From Paulinella micropora (lineage: Eukaryota; Cercozoa; Imbricatea; Euglyphida), in NCBI GenBank assembly GCA_009731375.1, contig BJOX01000044.1:1046188-1069333 (forward strand): 23,146 nt of DNA. The letters run 5' to 3'. The notes under the pieces were generated by a model. It made no database searches and had not been told where the DNA came from. It was given only the letters and a program-made list of their open reading frames with translations. The position numbers and the translations under genes are program-made. Shown piece by piece: positions 1 through 17,944 of this stretch (positions are counted from its first letter, which is position 1; each line of letters starts with the position of its first letter).

Positions 1-37
1 AGACCAGCAAACTACCTAACATCGCCTCGTCATACTA

Positions 38-89
<52 letters not shown>

Positions 90-300
90 GATTACTTACT
101 TAATTATTTACTTACTTACTTACTTACTTACTTAATTACTTAATTACTTACTTATTTACTTATTTACTTATTTACTTATTTACTTACTTACTCACTCACT
201 TACTTACTTACTTACTTACTTACACACTTACTTACTTACTTACTTACTTACTTACGTACTTGTTACATACTGACTGACTGCCTGACTTGCTTAGCTACAT
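1..300. repeat. (TTAC)n tetranucleotide array
   Basis: From about 38 to 266 the sequence is an imperfect TTAC/CTTA tetranucleotide array with scattered variants (TTAT, TTGA, TCAC). It probably lies in an intron just upstream of the first recognisable glycosyltransferase exon, since that exon starts with a split codon. I see no coding potential. Confidence 0.9.
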
Positions 301-391
301 GTCAACACGTGTCTTGGTAGGGGGCCCTGCCCCCCTCGCGTACCCCCAAGCACACACGGGCAAGCTTCCTCCTTATCTGCTTGCCATGCAG

Positions 392-9363
<8,972 letters not shown>

Positions 9364-9531
9364 GTAGAAAGATAGATGGATGCATGGATGGATGCATGGA
9401 TGGGATTGGGATGGATGGATGGGATGGGATGGATGGATGGGATGGGATGGATGGATGGGATGGATGGATGGATGGGATGGATGGATGGAATGGATGGATG
9501 GGATGGATAGATGCATGGTTGGATGGATGGT

Positions 9532-9608
<77 letters not shown>

Positions 9609-9616
9609 TATCAAAC
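9364..9616 (+). repeat. (GGAT)n and (GATA)n arrays
   Basis: A GGAT/GGGAT array (about 9375-9528) is followed by (GATA)n up to the assembly gap. It is probably the start of the intron after exon 11. Confidence 0.88.
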
Positions 9617-10025
9617 NNNNNNNNNNNNNNNNNNNNNNNNNNNNNNNNNNNNNNNNNNNNNNNNNNNNNNNNNNNNNNNNNNNNNNNNNNNNNNNNNNNN
9701 NNNNNNNNNNNNNNNNNNNNNNNNNNNNNNNNNNNNNNNNNNNNNNNNNNNNNNNNNNNNNNNNNNNNNNNNNNNNNNNNNNNNNNNNNNNNNNNNNNNN
9801 NNNNNNNNNNNNNNNNNNNNNNNNNNNNNNNNNNNNNNNNNNNNNNNNNNNNNNNNNNNNNNNNNNNNNNNNNNNNNNNNNNNNNNNNNNNNNNNNNNNN
9901 NNNNNNNNNNNNNNNNNNNNNNNNNNNNNNNNNNNNNNNNNNNNNNNNNNNNNNNNNNNNNNNNNNNNNNNNNNNNNNNNNNNNNNNNNNNNNNNNNNNN
10001 NNNNNNNNNNNNNNNNNNNNNNNNN
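9617..10025. other. Assembly gap (409 N)
   Basis: An unresolved run of N directly follows a GATA array, so the gap is likely repeat driven. The end of the glycosyltransferase gene may be inside it. Confidence 0.99.
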
Positions 10026-10440
10026 TGAAAAGCCATGGCCTCCTATACTACCCCCGGACAAGAACTTTCAGCACCGGCCAAGCTGCACACCAACCACTGT
10101 CTCGCTGTGGTTGGTGTCTGTGCCCAGTTCAAGCCGAAAGGTAGCCGAGCCCTTTTGAACTATACGGGACAACACTAGAACACTCCCCAGGAGCGCGTGC
10201 CCTAAGGAGATGATGTCACACGCAAGTCGAGGTTTCAGGAGTTCACGCTCGTTGTGAGTTACCTTTCTACAACCCCGACTTCATCAACCCTTTGCATCAC
10301 GCCCCGACTTCATCAGCCATGGTCAGGAGTTGGTTGCCTGTTTAGCCCTTGCGCTGCGCGCGATTAACGGCGGACACAAAATCGTCATTGTAGGAGATAG
10401 TTAGATCTGAACCCTAGGCTGAGTTGCCAGTGGCAGAGAC
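10026..10440. other. Unique sequence, no supported gene
   Basis: This non-repetitive stretch holds a perfect 11-bp inverted repeat (10087-10097 with 10107-10117, 9-nt loop) and a short direct repeat CCCCGACTTCATCA (about 10273 and 10302). A 47-codon + frame beginning ATG at 10036 covers the hairpin but matches nothing I recognise. It could include a further glycosyltransferase exon, but no family motif shows. Confidence 0.6.
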
Positions 10441-10449
10441 CGTCTCCAG

Positions 10450-10451
<2 letters not shown>

Positions 10452-10497
<46 letters not shown>

Positions 10498-10542
10498 TGT
10501 TTGGTCTATATCCGAAGACATAGGCATCCATTCCACACCGCC

Positions 10543-10595
<53 letters not shown>

Positions 10596-10632
10596 GGATG
10601 GATAGATAGATAGATAGATAGATAGATGGATA
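10452..10632. repeat. (GATA)n arrays around a short unique spacer
   Basis: Two (GATA)n blocks (about 10452-10497 and 10545-10632) flank about 47 bp of unique sequence. GGAT variants occur in the second block. Confidence 0.9.
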
Positions 10633-11042
10633 AGTATAGGTAAAGGTTAAAACAAAAAAAAACTTGAGAATGACTAGGAATCGGCTGCAGTCATTTTGTA
10701 CGGCGACGTCACCTGAAGTCAACTTTCAGTTAATATATACTTGAATCATGATCACATTAATACTAATTAATAACTCCTTATGTATATAAGAAGAGGCTTT
10801 CAGTCACGCAACATACAATACCGTGCCCGGCTGACTCCGAGTCAGAGTACCCCTCTGTGATCAGTCTTACTAATACTATCAGTCAATTCAATACTACTTG
10901 AATTTCACGGTGTGACTCAAAAGTTAGATTATGAAGATGATCGTGAGCGTCAGCCTGATCAGTCCTATGCCGGCCCACCCGGTATATAATGGCAATACTG
11001 ATCGTTCCGATCTGCCGATGTCCTTGGTCTGGAGATTACGGA
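10633..11042. other. AT-rich unique flank of the transposon insertion
   Basis: No ORF of interest is present. The stretch is AT-rich with many GACTC/GAGTC words. Similar composition resumes at 21653 on the far side of the retrotransposon, so the two pieces were contiguous before insertion. Confidence 0.6.
11039..11042. repeat. Target site duplication CGGA (left)
   Basis: The four bases next to the outer end of the 3' LTR are repeated at 21653-21656 beyond the 5' LTR. A fifth base (A) can be added on either assignment, because the LTR itself ends in A. Confidence 0.8.
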
Positions 11043-11279
11043 TGTAATGCCCCCAACGATAGCTCGTAAAAAGTCGGTAATACAACCAAACACAGTCCTC
11101 AAGAATGAGAATGATGTCTCGTTGTATTAGCTCAGTGAAGCCAAAAAGGAAAACGGCAACAGACCAGGAATAAAATGGCATCAGGTCCAATCCGGACAAA
11201 TAATACTGAAAAACAAGCTGGTGCACCTGTCACCAGGAAAAGGTATTTTTTACCGGCTATCCGGGGGGTGATGCCTACA
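11043..11279 (-). repeat. 3' LTR
   Basis: It is 237 bp and, by eye, base-for-base identical to 21416-21652. On the + strand it begins TGTAATGCCCCC and ends GTGATGCCTACA. It lies downstream of pol on the element's strand. Confidence 0.96.
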
Positions 11280-11294
11280 GTACCCCCTCCCGAT
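11280..11294 (-). promoter_or_regulatory. Polypurine tract
   Basis: On the element strand GGGAGGGGG followed by TAC abuts the 3' LTR. A purine-rich run at this site primes plus-strand DNA synthesis in LTR elements. The three-base offset TAC is slightly unusual. Confidence 0.7.
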
Positions 11295-12121
11295 TTTATG
11301 ACGGAAATAGCATTTTCGTCATACACCTTCTGATTTCTTTCTGCAAATAGTATGCGCTATGGAGTCATGCCACACAGCGCATCGACCCACGGATAGACGC
11401 TAAAAGACGATAAATATATCCTCATACGGCACGTCAAAGCGGATTCTCTAGCCTTTCTTGTAAATTTTGAACTCCTTCCCCTCAATTTTTTTTTTTTTTT
11501 TTTTTTTTTCGGCAGTATGTCAAGAACAAACGTACAATTAATAAAAAAATACAAGCAACGTGGTGCTGTAGTACGATTCCCCCTTTGATCTCCTTCTTCT
11601 TCTTATCATTATCATTATTATTATTATTATTCACAGGGAGATCGTAAGTACATTGTCTTTTTTAATGACATACCCTTGTATAAGGCGGATATCCTATGAT
11701 ATAGTATTAGGGGGCCAGTCCTAATAGCTATATCCGAAGTCGAGGTGTATGTACCCGACCCTGCGATATACCGACACAAGTAGAGATTGACCGTGCTCAG
11801 GTACGACAGTATATAATCTATCGTAAAAAATAATTTAATGAAAGTTTCAGAGAACATTTCATTTTCGAGAACATCATCCCAGGACTTGGAAAGGGTCATA
11901 CCCGGGAACACCATCGCTCAATACACTAGCGATCCCCGTATACGGTGTAGTATCATCGTCGATCGACCTTTCGCACTCGTATGTTGCGATCGAATGCCAA
12001 GTTATATCACTGAGTCTTTTTAATATTCATATTGATAACTGATGATGCATGATCAAATCATGATACGCCGTGGGCAATCAATCAGTTTATTTGAGACGCA
12101 TAAAGAAAAATAGTTTCTTTG
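11295..12121 (-). other. 3' non-coding region of the retrotransposon
   Basis: About 830 bp lie between the pol stop and the polypurine tract. On the element strand it contains a run of 24 A (11486-11509) and a short AAT/AAG repeat stretch (about 11589-11632). Short open frames of under 100 codons occur, but none has a recognisable domain. Confidence 0.65.
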
Positions 12122-15100
12122 TCACTGCCTTCGTCGTCTGGCGCGGATTTCTTTGCCTGGTGGAGGACCACCAACAAAAGTCAGATCGAACTTTGACTGT
12201 TCGAGAATGTCCCAGATCTTATTAGGGATTCCGCCCAACGATAATTCAAAAGGGACATCAAGCACTCCTCTTGGCAGTGTCTGAATGGTCCACGCAGTGT
12301 AATCCTTGTCTCTGGGAGTAATTGTATCATCCCATGTCTCGAGACTTTTTGCGTCTTTATATACTGGCAGATAATGTCTTGCCTTTGGATCCTCAACCGG
12401 GTCCATACTTCTCCAGAACTGGAGTATCGGTTGTACTATCTTTGCGGCTGATGATATTTTGAGTGTCCGTGTGACACGCATCTGTCGTGGGACCGCCACG
12501 ACCCGCATCAAGTATAAGTCTGAGAGAGTGTCATCAGCGACATGTTGTTCCGCTGGTCTCATCAGATAGAAAACATTTTTCACCCATGCGATGGTTGCTA
12601 TCGCATCGCCTTCCTTCCATCGCTCATGGACAATCTCAACGTTGCCCGCGTTTGGGTCAGTGTCCGTCCCCTCCTCCTCCTGGTGGACGTCCTTTGATCT
12701 CATCGACCTCATCGCCTTCCTCGGTTGGTCGTTGATAAGATCATTCCGCGCTCTCCTTAGCTGCGCCTCTGTGATCTTCTCCTTCTTTCCGCTATGCTCT
12801 CGCGGAGACTTGGACTGAGTCCCCACCGCGCTTATGCGGTCAGTCTTCTCCTTGCTGTCCACCTCACTCTCCTCCTTCTCAGCTATCGGTGCCCGATAAG
12901 CATCGTCTTGGTCTATGCCAGCCTCCTTGTGGATGGGCGGCACCTCTTTGAAATCATCCTTCATCCGTTTTAACGCCTCCTCAACGGATTCATCTTCCAG
13001 TAAGAAGGGATCATACTTAATCAGCCTTCTTACATTCACAATTTGCACCTTCCCTCTACCCCTGATCTTGTAATTCAGAGGTCCCGTCTGTTCCATAATC
13101 TGATAAGGTCCTTTCCAGTGAGTGAACAGCTTAGAGCTGACTCCCTTCGGGACTTGAGGATGGTACAATAGTACAATATCCCCGACCTGGAACTTGATCT
13201 GATCCAAGTGCGCTTGTCGCACCCCTTCAGCATCAGTCTTTCGGCGCTCCGCCTCTCTATGCGCCCTGACTATTTGTTCCGCCTCCATCTTCACTCTAAG
13301 TCTCATCCCAAACAACTCATCCGCATCCGCCCAAGTGTCTTTTGGGTGAAGGAGCGAAGTCGGGATATCAGGCTCACGCCCATATACTAACTGATATGGC
13401 GAGATTGAGCTCTTCGAGCCTCCTAACGCCGTAGAGGGTAGACAGTTCATTGCAAACGCAAATGATGGTGCTGCCTCGACCCATGCTCTTTGATTCTCCT
13501 TCTTCGTGCAATACATCTTTAGCGAGGCTTTGAGGGGTCTGTGTACCCGCTCGATTTTCCCATTTGCTCGCGGGTTATAGGCAGTAACATATTGCCATTT
13601 CATCCCGTAATACTTAGATAGTTTGTCGATGACCTCGTTATTAAAGTCCGAGCCTCGATCAGAACATATCTTTCTTGGTACTCCGATCTGTGAGATGATC
13701 CTATCGATCAGCGCCTCGGCCGTCGTCTTGCCGGTAACGTCTTTGACAGGGATGATCCACACATAGTTGGTGGCTCTGTCAATAGCCGTAAGGAGGTATT
13801 TGTAACCATCCTTCGATTCTGGGAAAGGTCCCACATGATCAATGTGTATAAACTCAAACATCCCCGCATGAAGAGGAAATTCGCCAATCAGGCCGAAATT
13901 TGCCTTCAGTGGTGTTTTGTTTATCTTGCACGGGATGCATGCATCCACCGCCTGATCTATCTCCTCCTTCATCTTCTTCCACCAGAATCGCCTCGCTACG
14001 AACATATGAGTTCGTTGTCGACCCGGATGCGCCAAAAGTGGGCAATTGTGGGCTGCGACAAATATAAATCGTCTCAGACTCTCCGGTACCCAAAGGGTCC
14101 ATTTGTCCGGCTGTGACGCATAGCGACCGTGAAGGCCCTTGTACCACAGTAGACCATCTCTCCATCCCATCTCCTTCATCTGATCTTTGATCGCTTTCGT
14201 CATCCGTAGCTCATCCGGGTTCTGATATAACTGTATCAGTTCTTTAAACTCCGGATCTTGAGCCTGTTGTTGCCTCCATGCGGTAGGCGAGGCTATATGG
14301 ATAGTACCATCTTCTAGCCGTACCCCGATTCTTTCCGGGTCATCGTCTAGGTCACTTCTCCGCTCTTGAGGAGGCTCCGCATAAACTTCCTGCGTCTCCT
14401 CTTCCTCTCTTATGTTCGCCTTCGCATTCTCATATACCTCATAGGACCACTCAGCGTCCTCCTGGGTATGTAGCTCACAACATATCCCGTGATCCGGGCC
14501 TTGTGGACTGTACCGTAGACCTGTGCGGTCATATCGGACTCCACTCGCCATCTCCATCGCCTCAATGTGGCTGACCTCATACACCTTGTCAGTGGACAAG
14601 TCTTCCATCTCCACCGTGGACACCAACGCCGATACTTCTGAGTTAAACTCTAGCCTAGAGAGGCTATCAGCGACCACATTTCGCTTTCCCGGTAGATGGA
14701 CCATTGTAAAATCGAAACAAGACAAGAACGCTTGCCACCGCGCCAGCCGTCCCGTCTGTTCATGATTCATCAACCATAACAGGTTATGATGATCAGTTCT
14801 GACAGTAAATTGAGGTCCTCCCCACAAATACTCTCTGAGCCTCTTGAGGGCCCATACTACCGCCAACGCCTCTCTTTGCCTTGTGCAATAGTTTCTCTCC
14901 GCCGCACACAACTTCCTACTAATAAACATGATTGGGCGTAATTTCTTCTCCTCATCCTCTTGTTGTAATACAGCCCCAATCGCAAACTTAGATGCGTCTG
15001 TATCGACTACGAATTGTTTCGTAAAGTCGGGCATCGTTAACACCAGTCCTCCGTCTTTCGGGTCTTTGTAAATGAGATCTTTGAGCGCATGAAACGCTTG

Positions 15101-17941
15101 CAAAGCCTCTTCGTCCCACTTCTCAAAGTCTCCAAAATCTATCATTTTCTCCACTTTAGCCCGTGTTGCACCCCAATCGGGTATAAACTGGCTATAGTAT
15201 TGCGCCATCGCAAGGAATGAGTGCAATTCAGTGCGGTTCTTCGGTATCGGTCGATTCATAATCTCCTCCCTCTTCTCTTTGGATATCGAGACTCGATTAT
15301 GGGAGATCTCGTACCCTAAGTATGTCACACTCGTCTTGGCAAGTTGACACTTCTTTAGATTGCACTTCAGGCCAAAAGCTCCGATGCGCCTGAATATATC
15401 GGACAAATGATCGATATGCTCCTCCATTGTGTTAGAGTATACGATAATGTCATCGATATAGCAAAATGCATATTCTCCCGCCTTCTGTCCCCGCCTTCTC
15501 ATAAAGCCACCGTCAGACAAATCATCGTACTGACTGCTCAACATCTTCTGCATCGCCTTCTGGAAAAGTCCTGGGGCTTGCTTGAGGCCCATCGGAAGCA
15601 TTTTCCATTGATATATTTCCATACCCACCACAAATGCCGTCAGCCATCTGGACTTTTCCTCCAGTGGTATCTGCCAGAAGCCATTCTTAAGGTCAATGAC
15701 CGAATAGAATTTTGCATTCCGCAGTACTCTCCTTCCTTCTTCTAATGTCGGGAGAGGATTTCTCTCTTCCTCCAGCACCTTGTTAACACGAGCATAGTTA
15801 ACTGTCAGGCGCCATTCTCCTCCTGGCTTCGGCACTATTCTCGGTTGTGAGACTATTGAGGATGTTGATCTCTCAATAAAGTCCTCATTGAGCAGCTGTC
15901 TTGCTAGCTCCTCCGCTATCTTCGCCTCATGTATACTCAAATTCGCCCTTCGTGGTGCCGGTGACGGCTCCGCACCCGGTATTTTGTAAATAACCGCAGT
16001 GAAATCTTCAGGCTTGACACCACCTGCATGTGGAGGGTCAAAAATTTCCTTGTTCGCCTCTAATTTGGCTTTTAAAAGCTCCTTCTCCTTCTCCGTGCCT
16101 ACTCCTTCTTCCAATATTTTCCGCGCCGCCTCTTGAAAATCTTCATCAGACATCTGCTTATGCTGCTTGAGGGGTTCTCTGTCCTCCTCCAAGCCTAAGT
16201 CCTCTTCCGAGACATCATCTAGGCCCGTCTTTTCATACGTGACCGTGTCCGGCTCATCATCTTTACCGAGCTCCACCAGCATGTCAATGAGTCTCGCGTA
16301 TTGCAAAGGAGCTTTACGGGTGTAAAAACCATCAAAGCATGTGAATGCTTGCGGTATCAATTTCAACTTGTCGAGGTCTCTGAGCTTCCGCTTGTATGCA
16401 CTGCTCTGCTCACGAGTTCCCATACGACAAGCCACCACTAGCTGTTGCTTGCGAGAGGGTACCGGTATAGGATGATCAATAAGCCGGTCCCTTATTTCCT
16501 GCGCCCATATCGCCTTCTCATTATATGGCAGGATAATAGTATACGGCTTATTATTTTCGAATAAAGTCCGTAAGCATTTCTTCACTTCAGACAGTGAACG
16601 CGGCCACGTGGGCTCGTCACCCCAGAAATCAGTAATAAAACTTTTAATAGTTTCTGGTGGAGTATCCGGGATTCGCCCCGTTCTCCTTGGTACAAACGCC
16701 TCCCTTTTTTCTTCTCCTACTTTCGCATGGAAACAGTATCCGTTAGTAATATGGACATCTGTTCCTACTCCTTCCGCGAATCTCGCCAACGACGGGCTTC
16801 TTTGTGCGACACATATAATCTCCTCCTTTCGCTTCTCGATTAAGTCATCAATAGACTTTTTGTCCCAATGGCATGTCGGAACTGTGACAGTGCACACTTG
16901 GGATTCCCAATTGTCGGTCCAGGACAGTTCATCCGGTCTTACGACATGGGGGTGAACGTACACCTCAAGTGCCTCATGTGCGATGGCCATCTTTTTGTGA
17001 TCCGTCGCTAGACTCAGCTCATAAGCCTCATAAGAGTCAGTAGCGTTGAAGGGATCAATATCGTTCTCTTCTCCTCTTTTTACTCCATATATCACTCGCC
17101 GTGCGGCGCAATCAATCACAGCCCCCATCGTAGCCAATTGGTCATACGATAGTAATATTGACCCGTGGTAACCGGGGACGACATAGAGGTCCATACGGTA
17201 TACTCGTGCGGATTTCAATTTAAAGGTCAGTGTGATGATTCCCGTGATATCCGTCCGGCTGCTCACTCCTTTGAGAGTGCCCGTTGACTTTTTCATATTT
17301 CCGTCCACCCAGTCCCGGTATCGATTAAAAAACTTCCTGCCGACAATATTAATATTCGCCATCGTATCATTACCAACTTTTAATATTGTCTTCAATGTTT
17401 CACAATAAAGTTCCGTATAACACAGAGCATCGGGCCTGTGTATATTGGCTGCGAGAACAAGAACTTTACGTTTCAAATTTTGGAGTCTTGTCTCTAAGTT
17501 TTTCAACTCCTCCTTCTTCTCCTCCTGCTTCACCTCATTAACATTGTTATTATTCTGCGGTACTGGTGCGTTTACTATGTGAGCGATATTGTCTTGTGGT
17601 ACTTGAGTACACACATTGTCTTTTTGCTCGCCACCCNNNNNNNNNNCTACCGTAGACATTGAGTCTGTTCGTGGTTGTTTGCTTGGCCGAGGCAATACGT
17701 CTGCCATTGGCCTCCTCGCCTCCATCGCAAGTCTCGCCTTCCTATTTGCATCAGTTATCATTGGTAACCGTGATGTATGAACGGGTATGAGACTACCTTG
17801 GGGCTGCAGTCTCTGTGTACCCACATCTTTGTATTCAGATTGAGGAAGCGTTGGCCCATTCTGCACAACAGCATTAGAAAGCACTGTGACTTTAGAGTTA
17901 AACTTCACAGTCTTCTCCTTCCTCTTTTCTTCCCCCTCCAG
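12122..17941 (-). CDS. pol: Pol polyprotein (protease-like, RT, RNase H, integrase)
   Basis: The frame is open from the codon after the gag TGA (17942-17944) to a TGA at 12122-12124, about 1940 codons. No ATG is needed: the first candidate start in this frame is a GTG at 17908, so readthrough from gag is more likely. In order: a retropepsin-like segment (about 17410-17100) with NDTMAN at the active-site position and LLSYDQLATMGAVID later; reverse transcriptase (about 15960-15290) with PKPGGEWRLTVNY and YIDD at 15449-15460; RNase H (about 15015-14650) with DTDAS, REALAVV, RTDHHNL and VADSLSR; integrase with HNCPLLAH and CIPCK zinc ligands, catalytic Asp at 13838-13840, Asp at 13658-13660 and Glu at 13550-13552; and a GPY/F-like module (about 13110). 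The last roughly 300 residues match nothing I know. Ten N (17637-17646) interrupt the N-terminal region without breaking the frame as given. Confidence 0.93.
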   Translation of the reverse strand: MEGEEKRKEKTVKFNSKVTVLSNAVVQNGPTLPQSEYKDVGTQRLQPQGSLIPVHTSRLPMITDANRKARLAMEARRPMADVLPRPSKQPRTDSMSTVXXXXGGEQKDNVCTQVPQDNIAHIVNAPVPQNNNNVNEVKQEEKKEELKNLETRLQNLKRKVLVLAANIHRPDALCYTELYCETLKTILKVGNDTMANINIVGRKFFNRYRDWVDGNMKKSTGTLKGVSSRTDITGIITLTFKLKSARVYRMDLYVVPGYHGSILLSYDQLATMGAVIDCAARRVIYGVKRGEENDIDPFNATDSYEAYELSLATDHKKMAIAHEALEVYVHPHVVRPDELSWTDNWESQVCTVTVPTCHWDKKSIDDLIEKRKEEIICVAQRSPSLARFAEGVGTDVHITNGYCFHAKVGEEKREAFVPRRTGRIPDTPPETIKSFITDFWGDEPTWPRSLSEVKKCLRTLFENNKPYTIILPYNEKAIWAQEIRDRLIDHPIPVPSRKQQLVVACRMGTREQSSAYKRKLRDLDKLKLIPQAFTCFDGFYTRKAPLQYARLIDMLVELGKDDEPDTVTYEKTGLDDVSEEDLGLEEDREPLKQHKQMSDEDFQEAARKILEEGVGTEKEKELLKAKLEANKEIFDPPHAGGVKPEDFTAVIYKIPGAEPSPAPRRANLSIHEAKIAEELARQLLNEDFIERSTSSIVSQPRIVPKPGGEWRLTVNYARVNKVLEEERNPLPTLEEGRRVLRNAKFYSVIDLKNGFWQIPLEEKSRWLTAFVVGMEIYQWKMLPMGLKQAPGLFQKAMQKMLSSQYDDLSDGGFMRRRGQKAGEYAFCYIDDIIVYSNTMEEHIDHLSDIFRRIGAFGLKCNLKKCQLAKTSVTYLGYEISHNRVSISKEKREEIMNRPIPKNRTELHSFLAMAQYYSQFIPDWGATRAKVEKMIDFGDFEKWDEEALQAFHALKDLIYKDPKDGGLVLTMPDFTKQFVVDTDASKFAIGAVLQQEDEEKKLRPIMFISRKLCAAERNYCTRQREALAVVWALKRLREYLWGGPQFTVRTDHHNLLWLMNHEQTGRLARWQAFLSCFDFTMVHLPGKRNVVADSLSRLEFNSEVSALVSTVEMEDLSTDKVYEVSHIEAMEMASGVRYDRTGLRYSPQGPDHGICCELHTQEDAEWSYEVYENAKANIREEEETQEVYAEPPQERRSDLDDDPERIGVRLEDGTIHIASPTAWRQQQAQDPEFKELIQLYQNPDELRMTKAIKDQMKEMGWRDGLLWYKGLHGRYASQPDKWTLWVPESLRRFIFVAAHNCPLLAHPGRQRTHMFVARRFWWKKMKEEIDQAVDACIPCKINKTPLKANFGLIGEFPLHAGMFEFIHIDHVGPFPESKDGYKYLLTAIDRATNYVWIIPVKDVTGKTTAEALIDRIISQIGVPRKICSDRGSDFNNEVIDKLSKYYGMKWQYVTAYNPRANGKIERVHRPLKASLKMYCTKKENQRAWVEAAPSFAFAMNCLPSTALGGSKSSISPYQLVYGREPDIPTSLLHPKDTWADADELFGMRLRVKMEAEQIVRAHREAERRKTDAEGVRQAHLDQIKFQVGDIVLLYHPQVPKGVSSKLFTHWKGPYQIMEQTGPLNYKIRGRGKVQIVNVRRLIKYDPFLLEDESVEEALKRMKDDFKEVPPIHKEAGIDQDDAYRAPIAEKEESEVDSKEKTDRISAVGTQSKSPREHSGKKEKITEAQLRRARNDLINDQPRKAMRSMRSKDVHQEEEGTDTDPNAGNVEIVHERWKEGDAIATIAWVKNVFYLMRPAEQHVADDTLSDLYLMRVVAVPRQMRVTRTLKISSAAKIVQPILQFWRSMDPVEDPKARHYLPVYKDAKSLETWDDTITPRDKDYTAWTIQTLPRGVLDVPFELSLGGIPNKIWDILEQSKFDLTFVGGPPPGKEIRARRRRQ
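17637..17646. other. Ten-base N gap inside pol
   Basis: This short assembly gap lies in the low-complexity N-terminal part of pol. The frame is the same on both sides if the size of ten is real; a fixed-size placeholder would make that uncertain. Confidence 0.95.
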
Positions 17942-17944
17942 TCA
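17942..17944 (-). promoter_or_regulatory. In-frame UGA between gag and pol, likely readthrough site
   Basis: The element strand reads GTG GAA TGA CTG GAG GGG, and the same frame stays open on both sides. UGA followed by C is the leakiest class of stop context known in eukaryotes, and UGA-CU is used by several readthrough viruses. I did not find a clear downstream stem-loop by eye. Confidence 0.62.

Noticed and set aside
10026-10176. Twelfth glycosyltransferase exon or a small protein starting ATG at 10036
   Set aside because: Frames are open, but none shows a motif of the family, and the upstream splice context is lost in the gap.
11043-11226. LTR-encoded peptide MHQLVFQYYLSG and onward, present in both LTRs
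   Set aside because: Both copies are identical because the LTRs are. The frame is short and no family or conservation evidence can be seen.
13854-14165. 103-codon minus frame inside the integrase region
   Set aside because: It is an alternative-frame shadow of pol with no domain features.
17942-17944. UGA as a sense codon (alternative genetic code)
   Set aside because: Pol ends at another UGA (12122-12124), and the glycosyltransferase exons and gag contain no in-frame UGA, so nothing supports reassignment.
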